From: Cladosporium sp. IMV 00045
Lineage: Eukaryota; Ascomycota; Dothideomycetes; Cladosporiales; Cladosporiaceae
Assembly (NCBI GenBank): GCA_001931905.2
Contig: MSJI02000900.1
Coordinates: forward strand, 1-28,476
Direction: 5' to 3'
Length of the DNA stretch: 28,476 bases
The translations under genes were made by a program, and so were the position numbers. Positions 20,025 through 28,476 of the stretch are shown here, piece by piece. Position 1 is the first letter of the stretch. Every line of letters begins with the position of its first letter. The notes beneath the pieces were generated by a model. It had not been told where the DNA came from, made no database searches, and was given only the letters and a program-made list of their open reading frames with translations.

Positions 20025-21838
20025 CTAATGCTGATACCGATAACTCGGCGCACGATCCGAGAAATGAACGGGCGCCGGTATCTTGCCTTGCCGCATATTC
20101 TCCTTCTGCACTTCGCGCTTGTAGTAAATGCTCCTGAGAACGAACCAGAGGCAAAAAGACAGAGCAACGGCTCCCATGGACCACGCATGGCCGAGGGTGT
20201 ATGCTGGTGCTGATGTTTGCGGGTCTGGGACTCTTTCATTAGTCGTTCTAAAGCAAGTACCTTGGGGAGTCCACGACGCAGAACTCACAGATCTGACCCG
20301 AGACAATGCCGCCGATATTGCCGACGGCGACGGCGATGCCGATGCTCGCTGCTCGTTTACCGTCAGGCGCGGTGTTCTGCAAAATCAAATTAGTTTGATG
20401 TCGAGACGACAAATATCGACCAGAGCGCTTTTCCCTACCGTCGAAACCCACGCGAGATTGCCACCGCCAATCATCCAAGCACAGGTGGCGATCAAGTAGC
20501 AAGAGAAATACTTGACCCCCACACTGACCGAATCATTACCACCGAGAAGGATCGCATATCCAACGATGCCGACAGGCGCACAAAGCGTGCAAACGAGAAA
20601 CCTCCTCGAAAAGCGATCGGAAAGATACCCAGCGATGCCATAGATGAGCGAACCCCAGAAGAAAACCGGAATGCTGAGGTATTGACTCTGCTGTACGGAC
20701 ATGTTAAAGCCAAAGCGCAAGATGATAGGCAGGAAGACGCTGAAGCCGTAAAGGACCGTCAAGCACATGACTTGCACCACGGCGTGCAGCCAGGTCTTGA
20801 CGTCTTTGACGGCCATCATGAATTCGTTCCGGGTGTAGTGGCCGGTGCCGCCGGAGTAGGCTTCTGCTTCTTCGGCTCGGCGGCGCATGATCGCTTTGTC
20901 TTCTGCGTTGAGGAAGAAGGCGCTCGTGTAGTCGGGAGGGATGATGAAGTAGCAGCCGATTGCGACGACTACGGTCACTGAGCCTTCGATTATGTAGAGC
21001 CTTGTGAATACATCAGCAACGATTGTCCATCGCTCTCTACAATGTCATATACTTACCATCTCCATCCGGGATAGCCAGCCGCACCATCCATGAAAAGGAT
21101 GCCCCATGCGATCAGACCTCCAAACGCCGAAGCCATCGCAGCAGCGATGAACAAGTACGACATGCGCAATCCGATCTCCTCACGCTTATACCTTTTCGAA
21201 AGAAACATCAGTCCTTGTGCCTCGTATAACGTCAAGCCGAACCTACCAATTAGCCAACATCAGCGTCAAGCTCGGAAACAAAAACCCCTCAAACAACCCC
21301 AACAAGAGACGACAAACAGCCAGTCCGGCAAAGTTCCTCACGAACCCATTCGCGAGACAAATGACTCCCCAGCAAAATGCCGCCGCGGGAATGACAGTCT
21401 TAAAACCGAGCCGCTTCACGACCAGCGCAGCGGGCAGTTCGGCGAGGATGTACAGCGGGTAGAAGAGGGAGATGGCCGTGTTGAGCTGGATGCCGGCCAG
21501 GTTGATGTCGGTGATCATGCCTTGCGTTGCGGCGTAGCCTATGTTGCCTTTATTGAACGTTTTCTTTAGCGGATGGACTTTGTTGTGGAAGTTTGGGCTG
21601 GTTGAGAGTACGAACCTCTATCAAGAAAGCTCAAAAGCTGAAGGATCAAAAGGACAGGAACGATGTAGACGTCTAGTTTCGTGACAACTTTCAATTCTCT
21701 CCTGCGAAACTCGACTTCTTCCGGCGTGGGCTCCTCTCCTGCCTCGCGTTCTTGGGATTGTATGTGGGTTTTCTCATCGTCGATGGAGCTGGCATGTGAA
21801 GCTCGTCGGTCGTCTTGTGCGTGCTCGGTAGTCGCCAT
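20025..21838 (-). CDS. MFS transporter, Dal5/allantoate-permease-like (ACS family), 6 exons
   Basis: Minus-strand exons are 21838-21616, 21547-21247, 21191-21057, 21000-20439, 20376-20289 and 20224-20025, which join in frame to 502 residues. The protein is a plasma-membrane major facilitator of the anion:cation symporter type, the group of yeast Dal5 (allantoate) and Tna1 (nicotinate); the likely substrate is a small organic anion. Visible marks: an acidic cytosolic N-terminus (1-54), TM1 ending LLSFLDRGNIGYA, AELPAALVVKRLGFK, CRLLLGLFEGFLFPSLTLML, ANWYKREEIGLRMSYLF, GWRWLYIIEG, GYLSDRFSRR, TNTAPDGKRAASIGIAVAVG and GHAWSMGAVALS. The tail YYKREVQKENMRQGKI is also typical. Introns 1-3 all end in AAG instead of CAG/TAG, while introns 4 and 5 end in CAG. 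The last acceptor was set at 20225 (CCCAG) because it yields SGQIYPQTSAP; an earlier GAG at 20231 is less likely. Confidence 0.92.
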
Positions 21839-22843
21839 GTTTGGTCTTGATGGTCTTGAAGGTTCGCAGGCGGAAGTGGCGAGATGAGAGGCAGGTCGCT
21901 ATGTGTAGCGTAGCAAGACAGCCGCTGCCGTCTTATACATACTCACATCGCAGCGCTGAGATTTATCAAGACAAGAAATTGCAGGATTCCAGAGCAGCAT
22001 CCCGTCGCTCCCCTCAGCAATCCATCGGCTCTGCGTCCATGCCACGCGAGCTCACGGCACCTGCAGAGAACGTGGTCATCCGGCCATGAGGGAACTAGAA
22101 ATACTTGGCGTGATGTCTGCGATTCGTCGTCCGAATGCTTGGAGAACGTCGCGCTGTCGTCCTATTAGCCGGCCTACCGTACGCTTGCATCCGTAGTCTC
22201 TTCCTGCCTGTTTCCCCGTGTGAGATTTTGCGGGGTAACAGTAAATGTTCGTTATTGTATCATATCAACTGCCGAGAAGTTTTTGATGAGGCAGACTCGG
22301 CAAATTGCACGTTTTGATAATAGTGGGATGGCTTTGGATGGACCTGACGGCGTGGGTGGATTGTGACGGTCCATGTGCAAAGCAGCACAGGGACAGCATG
22401 AGAGGATTATTTCTGACGAGTAAAAAGCGGGTAAGTTTGTATTGAACCAGCAATCTATATTACACCCTATCTGTCCTAAGAAAGTAACCGGCAACCAAAG
22501 ATAGGAAGCCATAAGTAGCGCAAAACAAGCCATAGCAAAATCGCAGCCAGAAGTGCCATCCCGGGGTAGAGACGACGCAACGTTAATTGGAAGCGTAGAA
22601 GCAGTCAGTCTTGATGCGATGGAAAAAGAAAAGAGAAAAAAACGTTTGTCAAAATATCAAAACAAAGAACGCCTTGAAAAAGATTTCCATGGGTATACCC
22701 TGTTCTGCCGTCGCATGAAGAAAGCGCCGGGATGTCAAGCAAGCGTAGCTGTCGTGAAGTCGTGGTCGTCGGGTCCTGGATCGATCGCAGTCGTGTGCGC
22801 CATACATCGCGCTTCTCGCCTGGTCTGACCATCTTGCGAGCCG
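21839..22843. other. Intergenic between zinc-finger gene and MFS gene
   Basis: About 1 kb holds the promoter of the MFS gene (near 21839-22100) and the 3' flank of the zinc-finger gene. Small ORFs have no domain or codon bias. An A-rich stretch lies at about 22620-22680. No RNA gene or repeat is recognised. Confidence 0.55.
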
Positions 22844-24856
22844 TTAGTTGGCAACTTGCAAGTAGCTCATCAGATCGCTGCGGAGCTCACCTTCGGCCGG
22901 GTCATAAGCGGCCGGGAAGGAGAGCGAGTCGAGCGGAGAGCTGTAGTCGACCGGCGGAGAAGTGGGCGGGGTGTCGGCGCGCCAGGAAGAGCTTGAACCG
23001 GACGAGAAGTCAAAGACATCAGCGCCCATGGTGACGTTCGGATCTACGTAATCGGCGAAGTTGAGGTCCTCAAACATGTCAGACTGCGTGTCAGGCGGTG
23101 TGACGGGAAAGCTGCACTCACTCGCGCCGGAATCAGAGCCTGCGCTAGCGTAGTGGTCGTCGGCAGCGGCGAGCATGTCGGGGCCGTCGACTCTTGCGTT
23201 GAAGTTCGAGGCGGCTTGGGCGGAGGCGGCGTTTTCGGCGTCCATACGTCTGGCTCTCGTGGCCTTCTCGGTGCGGGCTTCGACGTCGGGGCGTTCCTTG
23301 CGTGGGCGACCGCGCTTCTTCCTGTCCTCCTCTTGCTTCTCGAAACCGGGGAGCACACCAAAGCACATACCGCGCTGACGGTGACGAGTGAGTGCATCCT
23401 GGCGAGCGAAGCTCATGCCACAGGGGCAGACGTGATTCTTGACGCCAGAGTGGATCTTGGCGTGGCGCTTGAGGTCGTGCTGGCGAACGAAGCATTTGCC
23501 GCAGTCGTTGCACTTGAACTGACGATCACCGAGATGGGTCTGGACGTGGGCGCGAATGTTCTCCTTGCGGCCGAAGCGTTTGCTGCACTCGGGATACATG
23601 CAGGTCCACTTGTTGTCTTTGGGGTCTTGCTCAGACATGTACTGGTTGACCTCCTCCGGGCTGACGCCGGTCTCCTCGATGCTAGCGTTGATACCGCCGA
23701 GGGTGGCCATTGCAGCGGAACGAGGCGACATGGCGTGCGGGTGGTAGAGGTAGTGGTCGTCTTCGGAGCTGTGAGCGCCGGCTGCGGCGTCAAGGAGAGC
23801 TTGTGGGTCACCCATGTAGGGTTGCTGAAAATGAGATCCGCCCATGCCAGGGAGGTCAGGCTCCTCAGGCACGGTTGGCATGTGAGGCGTGTTGAACGCC
23901 ATGGGGGATGCCGGGTCGGCAATGGATGAAGAGTAAGCGGAGGAAGGGTAGCTGTGATCGCTTCCGAAGCCAGTGAAGTTGTCCTGAGAGAAGCTGCCTT
24001 GGGCGTTGAATGGAGGCTGGCCCATGAGAACGAAGTCGCCGCCAGCGGCGTCAAAGGTTGCTGGCATCGGTGCGGTGTCGAGCTGAAAGCTCTGAGAGCG
24101 GATGTGCTTTGCGTCGGTTTGCGATGGGCTCGACCATGGCTGCGGCTGGTTCTGGGGAGTGTTGGGCACGGTGTGCGAGTGAGCATGGCCCATCTGCGGA
24201 CCGTGGACAAACTGGCCCTGAGCCATCGGGTTGCCGTGCATTGGGATAGCCATGCTCTGTGGGGACGGAGAAGACATTGGCATGCCGCCCATGTTGGTAG
24301 GTTGGTTGAGAGTGTTGGTTGAGGTGGAGATGGTGATGTTGGGTGCCGACTCGCCGTAGGTGGTTTGAAACCATTCGATGTGCTCCTGGAGCTGCATCTT
24401 TGCGTCTCTGGCGGCCGAAGGGGGAGGTTGTTGGTGTTGCTGGGGATTCGCGGCGACAAGACCTTGGAGTTGTTGCTGAAGGTGGGTCTGAAAGTCTTGC
24501 GCTGGGAAGCCCGGCTGGCTAGACATGTGCTGCTGCGTATCTTGCACGTAATGCTGTGTATCCGTAGTGGGATAAGGTTGTCCTAAGTTAGTAATGGGTG
24601 CCGTACCTGCCAGTCGTGTAGGCGGTTGAAATTGAGATTGTTCCTGTGCAGTGAGGGGGCGAAATCCGGTCGGTGAGGTGACACTGGACGAGCTCTGCTC
24701 GAGACTCATGCCGCGACGGTGCATGGCATGAGCGGGATTTCGTTGTCGCGGGTTTACAGGAAGTGGTTGGGCAAGTATGGGGACCTCGAGGGATTGTTGG
24801 CGTCGATGTTGCTGGCGCCGTTGGGCGATGCTCGAGGTGTGGTTGCTAGACAGCAT
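22844..24856 (-). CDS. C2H2 zinc-finger transcription factor, Swi5/Ace2 type
   Basis: This is a single exon of 670 residues from ATG 24856 to TAA 22844. Three fingers lie at about residues 415-500: CMYPECSKRFGRKENIRAH (C-x4-C...H-x3-H), CNDCGKCFVRQHDLKRHAKI (C-x2-C...H-x3-H) and a third that starts with a C-x-C pair (CPCGMSFARQDALTRHRQRG) and ends H-x5-C. This spacing and the FGRKENIRAH / RQHDLKRH / ARQDALTRHRQRGMC words match the Swi5/Ace2 family, nuclear activators of cell-separation and cell-wall genes in yeast. A basic, AT-hook-like run (KKRGRPRKERP, about 512-522) follows. The N-terminal 400 residues are Gln/Pro/Ser-rich, and the acidic C-terminus is likely an activation domain. ATG 24856 is the first in-frame ATG; the frame is open back to 24979, so an upstream exon is possible. 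Confidence 0.92.
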   Translation of the reverse strand: MLSSNHTSSIAQRRQQHRRQQSLEVPILAQPLPVNPRQRNPAHAMHRRGMSLEQSSSSVTSPTGFRPLTAQEQSQFQPPTRLAGTAPITNLGQPYPTTDTQHYVQDTQQHMSSQPGFPAQDFQTHLQQQLQGLVAANPQQHQQPPPSAARDAKMQLQEHIEWFQTTYGESAPNITISTSTNTLNQPTNMGGMPMSSPSPQSMAIPMHGNPMAQGQFVHGPQMGHAHSHTVPNTPQNQPQPWSSPSQTDAKHIRSQSFQLDTAPMPATFDAAGGDFVLMGQPPFNAQGSFSQDNFTGFGSDHSYPSSAYSSSIADPASPMAFNTPHMPTVPEEPDLPGMGGSHFQQPYMGDPQALLDAAAGAHSSEDDHYLYHPHAMSPRSAAMATLGGINASIEETGVSPEEVNQYMSEQDPKDNKWTCMYPECSKRFGRKENIRAHVQTHLGDRQFKCNDCGKCFVRQHDLKRHAKIHSGVKNHVCPCGMSFARQDALTRHRQRGMCFGVLPGFEKQEEDRKKRGRPRKERPDVEARTEKATRARRMDAENAASAQAASNFNARVDGPDMLAAADDHYASAGSDSGASECSFPVTPPDTQSDMFEDLNFADYVDPNVTMGADVFDFSSGSSSSWRADTPPTSPPVDYSSPLDSLSFPAAYDPAEGELRSDLMSYLQVAN

Positions 24857-25803
24857 GTTTGCGAACAAAGTCGGATATTGTTCGTCGGGGTGCAAAGATC
24901 TGAGTCCGGGGTGGTGTTGGCGTCGATTGAGAGGAGTCCAAGCCAATGGCTCCTTTGGTTTCCGGAAACTGAGGTCTGGTCAGCGGTTTGTTCGAGGTGC
25001 GCAAGTCTGCGCCACACTAGCGCACGCACTGAGCGCATTTTCTTGCGATGCGACAATGCGACAATGCGCGCGCATGCTGGGAAAACGGTCTTGACCACTT
25101 ACCTCACGCAGTACAAGCAAGGCCGCAGCCGCCGGGCGCGGTTATGATCCTAATGGGCGTCCCAGTCGCAACAGCGATTGTTGGAGTGGGCTTTGATACC
25201 AGACGGCCCGCGGGCCTTTTGATTGATGGAGAGGTGGGGTTTGGTTAGGCCTGCGAAGCCGCCTGGGTTTGCGTTCGGGGTATGTACAGTAGGTTTTTGG
25301 GTCTCCTGGAGGAGATGCGCGCGATTGATTGAGTTGTGGTCTGTTGGTGTTGGTAGTGGTAGAGGTGAGGTGAGGTATGCGAAGATGAAGCTAGGCAGGC
25401 GCAAAGGCGGGTATATCAACAGTGATCGACTTTGGTTGCTATTGCCGCCAAAGCTGGGTTGCTATGGAGAACGGTGGCAGACCCGACTCGGCCCGCGCCC
25501 ACTACTGCGCCAGCAACGCTCGAAACAAGGTCTAAGACGCTCGAGGGTCGATCCTACAAAACGGTCGTCCAGGACTTCGGAAAAACGAGGCTAAACTCAT
25601 CAGTGTCTCGTAGTAGTGGTGCATTTCTTCTGGTAGGCAGCAGACTTGCATGGATACCAACTGCTCGTCGCGGTGGCGAATTTGCTGGTGGGAGACAGTT
25701 CACTACTGCTGCGGGGGCCTCTCAACATGGCAATAATAACAACACCGCATTGCGCAATACTCCCATGCGCATGGGACAAAGATGACGAGAGCGGTCAAGG
25801 CTG
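24857..25803. other. Upstream region of the zinc-finger gene
   Basis: These 947 bp lie upstream of the zinc-finger gene and probably form its promoter and 5' leader. In-frame sequence from 24979 to 24857 is open but has no ATG. Two adjacent palindromes lie at 25749-25776. Other ORFs are short and random-looking. Confidence 0.5.
25749..25776. repeat. Two adjacent perfect palindromes with TGCGCA-type cores
   Basis: ATTGCGCAAT (25749-25758, 10 bp) and TCCCATGCGCATGGGA (25761-25776, 16 bp) are both perfect palindromes, with centres 15 bp apart. They lie just downstream of the stop of the small minus-strand ORF and about 900 bp upstream of the zinc-finger start. They could be a protein-binding pair or a 3'-end hairpin. 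Confidence 0.5.
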
Positions 25804-26067
25804 CTACACACGTGCCAGGGCGGTACGATGGAAAATCGGGAAATCGATGATGACAAGTCCAATATATTCCAATTCTTCTTTCGGAAGCCCGTGAGCACGC
25901 TGCAGCCGTTCAATCTCCACACACTTGGGCTCTGAGAGAGGACTTTGCGCCTTCTCTGCCTTGGCCTTCTCTGCCTCGGGCATCAACTTCAACTTATCTG
26001 ATTTCAGAGGAAAGCGCAGCTCGAACAGCGATGGCCGGCCCGCCGCGGACTGTCCCGCTTTCGCCAT
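25804..26067 (-). CDS. Small hypothetical protein, 87 residues
   Basis: This ORF runs from ATG 26067 to TAG 25804. I do not recognise a family. The sequence looks coding: it is hydrophilic and helical, with MAKAGQSAAGRPSLFELRFP at the start, a Lys/Glu/Ala segment (PEAEKAKAEKAQ) near 31-42, then KCVEIERLQRAHGLPKEELE and a hydrophobic end (YIGLVIIDFPIF). C- and G-ending codons dominate the first two thirds (for example GAG, AAG, GCC). It has one cysteine and no signal peptide. Its start lies 104 bp from the ubiquitin-eS31 start in head-to-head arrangement, so the two may share a promoter. A further 3' exon is possible (a GTGTGT donor lies just before the stop), but I found no convincing acceptor. 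Confidence 0.5.
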   Translation of the reverse strand: MAKAGQSAAGRPSLFELRFPLKSDKLKLMPEAEKAKAEKAQSPLSEPKCVEIERLQRAHGLPKEELEYIGLVIIDFPIFHRTALARV

Positions 26068-26171
26068 TCTTGGCGCCCACTACACATTTTGCCGCGCGCC
26101 GACTGTCCATAACTTCTCTTCGGTCAAGCATCTGCAACTGAAAGCCCAAGGACGGCAGGTTGCCTAGGAAC

Positions 26172-26811
<640 letters not shown>

Positions 26812-28216
26812 ATCAATGACAATTAAAAGCATGTGCGGCGACTTTAAGTAGTAGTCGTGCATGTAATCTGTTTTGACGCCAAATTCTTTCCATCTTCCGA
26901 GTCTCAATTTCTAGATGAATTTCCACCCACACGTGCCGAAAGCGAAGTCGGCCAATTGCGATCCTCCCGATCACCCGTATACTTGTGTTTCGTCTCGATG
27001 CAATTCCACGCCGGATTTCCTGCTGTCTTATCACCGTAGGCTGCAGTGTTTTTGAAGTATCAAGCGTCGACATAGGCCCTGGGTTAGAACCTCATGGATA
27101 TTGATCAGATTCAGCACCGCCACCGTCAGAGACCTTGACACCCACAGCACAGGTCGGGAGTGAATACAAGCAACCGTCCCATAGTTTGGCTCTGCCTAGG
27201 TATGCTGCTGGAAGTCTCACTTGTCTTAACTTCCCCTGCGATGTGGAGGCTCGTTCATAGAAGGATAGAATCCTCCTAAGCAACAAACCCACTCCCATTT
27301 AGCCATCGTCTCGAAGTTGAGCGGGGCGAGGCCCTCGAAGCCAAAGCAACGACGGATCGAACAACGGCTTTTCTGTCTCACAATAATGCTCACAACAGCA
27401 CCACCCTACCCTTGTCTTTCCCTTGGGCAGATCGAGAGCCGCGTCCGGACAACGAGGGCATTCAAAATCTTCGTTCGTTCGTTGCGTAATCGTCGCCTTC
27501 TGCTGAGTGTTTGGGCCTGCTAGTTTTACGTGTTGACGAAGACTGGCGTTCACTACTATACGTGATCATGTGTCTAATCTAAGATTGCTCTGGATGGTAA
27601 TGGCAGTGACCTAGCTGGCCTTGCAGTGGCGGAGTGATGCTATGACTTTGTTTCCTTGTGCTCGTGAAGCGTTGTTGTGATGATGGCGTGCGAAATGCAT
27701 TACTTGTCCCCTTGGTATGGTTCTTTATCGCACGAGTGAGCACCGGTGGCGTTATGAATTGGTCTGGCATCCCGAAGAAATGAATGGTCGGTAAACTTAG
27801 GGTCCTGTTCATTGAGACGTTTCACTCACTGGGATAGAAAATAAATCATGGTTTCGTTTCTACTTCGACGAAAGCAATTCTTAGTGAACCATAGGCGTGA
27901 AGAGGCTTGGAGGACAATGCATTGGTGCTGACCGGGAGTGTAAGTTATACCGTCGTCGTCTCGATGTGCGACCTGGCTTCAAACTTTCATGTCGAACTGT
28001 GGCTGCAAGGCCAAATGCTTTACCCTCAATTCTCTCGAGGCAGCCTCCAGCAACATGGAGTCGCAGAAGTAGAATTTTCCCAATTCGTCTCGCTAGCTGA
28101 TGCAACTTCCACAAGCCCAGAATTATCCGCAAGACGCTTCTTGATGGGAACCCTTCATTATGCCTTCTTTATCTATACATAACCCTCGACAGAAATCTCC
28201 CAATGCCACGATAAAA
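26812..28216. other. Intergenic between convergent ubiquitin-eS31 and Rpn12 genes
   Basis: These 1.4 kb lie between two convergent 3' ends, so most need not be promoter. I found no confident gene. A minus-strand open frame at 27299-27553 encodes a Cys-rich stretch but starts with GTG and has no clear splice partners; it is treated as a finding. No tRNA or repeat is recognised. Confidence 0.5.
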
Positions 28217-28476
28217 TCATACGATCGTCTCCAACTTCCTAGCATAGCCCAGAGTGTTCTCAATGACAGAGCCGCTGGCGCTCATGACGTCCTTCTCGGC
28301 CGCCTGCGCCTCCTCCTCCTGCTGGGGGAAGTAGACGCGGCCGTCCTTGGCGAGCCAGCCGCGCGACTGGGCGAATTGGATGACGGCGCCTTCGGAGTCG
28401 AGGAAGAGCAGGTTCTTCGCGTTGGAAATGGGCAGGGACGGGTAGGCGCGCTCCGAGCACGAGGCGATCTCGCTGC
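28217..28476 (-). CDS. 26S proteasome regulatory subunit Rpn12 (PSMD8-like), C-terminal part
   Basis: This is the last 86 codons of a gene whose 5' part lies beyond the right edge; the stop is TGA at 28219-28217. The frame reads SEIASCSERAYPSLPISNAK, then NLLFLDSEGAVIQFAQSRGW, LAKDGRVYFPQQEEEAQAAE and finally VIENTLGYARKLETIV. This fits the C-terminal PCI/winged-helix end of Rpn12, including the EIA..E.AY block, the N/T-A-x-x-L-LF strand, the SRGW turn and the final YARxLExIV helix that packs in the lid helical bundle. Rpn12 is a non-ATPase lid subunit of the 19S particle and is added last during lid assembly. No intron is seen within the part shown. Confidence 0.88.
   Translation of the reverse strand, partial: SEIASCSERAYPSLPISNAKNLLFLDSEGAVIQFAQSRGWLAKDGRVYFPQQEEEAQAAEKDVMSASGSVIENTLGYARKLETIV

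Noticed and set aside
20225..20233. GAG acceptor at 20231 for the last MFS intron
   Set aside because: It keeps frame but GAG is a very poor 3' site. CCCAG at 20225 also keeps frame and restores the GQIYP motif typical of the family.
22250..22830. Several 60-90 codon ORFs on both strands between the MFS and zinc-finger genes
   Set aside because: They overlap one another in different frames, have no codon bias and no domain, as expected for non-coding sequence.

Overview
The window is nuclear DNA from a filamentous ascomycete, most likely a dothideomycete; the class is an inference. The evidence is the fungal-type histone H3, many 55-78 bp introns with GTAWGT-like donors, CTAAC/CTRAY-like branch sites and YAG acceptors, fungal-only families, and a gene density near one per 2 kb. 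I saw no bacterial operons, tRNA or rRNA genes, CRISPR array or intact transposon.

Layout. Left end to 6.6 kb (+ strand): the 3' exon of histone H3, a 1.6 kb gap, a Mpv17/Sym1-family mitochondrial membrane protein, an Exo5/Dem1 Fe-S exonuclease (2 exons), and an F-box-like protein (2 exons) whose frame runs on past its TAG stop. 6.8-12 kb: a secreted, probably GPI-anchored protein (-), a SAM methyltransferase (+, 3 exons) and a secreted amidohydrolase (-). 14-17.4 kb: an arylsulfotransferase-like membrane protein (+) converging on a membrane protein with a thioredoxin/PDI-like domain (-, 3 exons) whose active site reads SKHC instead of CxxC. 18.5-21.8 kb: a two-TM protein gene (-) broken by an in-frame TAG, and a six-exon Dal5-like MFS transporter (-). 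22.8-24.9 kb: a Swi5/Ace2-type zinc-finger regulator (-). 25.8-28.5 kb: a small unknown ORF (-) head-to-head with the ubiquitin-ribosomal eS31 fusion gene (+, 4 exons), then the 3' end of proteasome subunit Rpn12 (-).

How the genes relate. Most are independent. Three neighbourhoods may mean something: Sym1-like next to Exo5-like (both families linked to mitochondrial DNA upkeep), ubiquitin-eS31 next to Rpn12 (ubiquitin supply and proteasome lid), and the arylsulfotransferase-like gene beside a thioredoxin-fold membrane protein, which recalls the bacterial assT-dsbL-dsbI locus. The last pair is the best candidate for something undescribed. Two genes carry in-frame TAG codons, which suggests recent nonsense mutations or stop-codon readthrough. 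All assignments come from reading the sequence; no database search was run.
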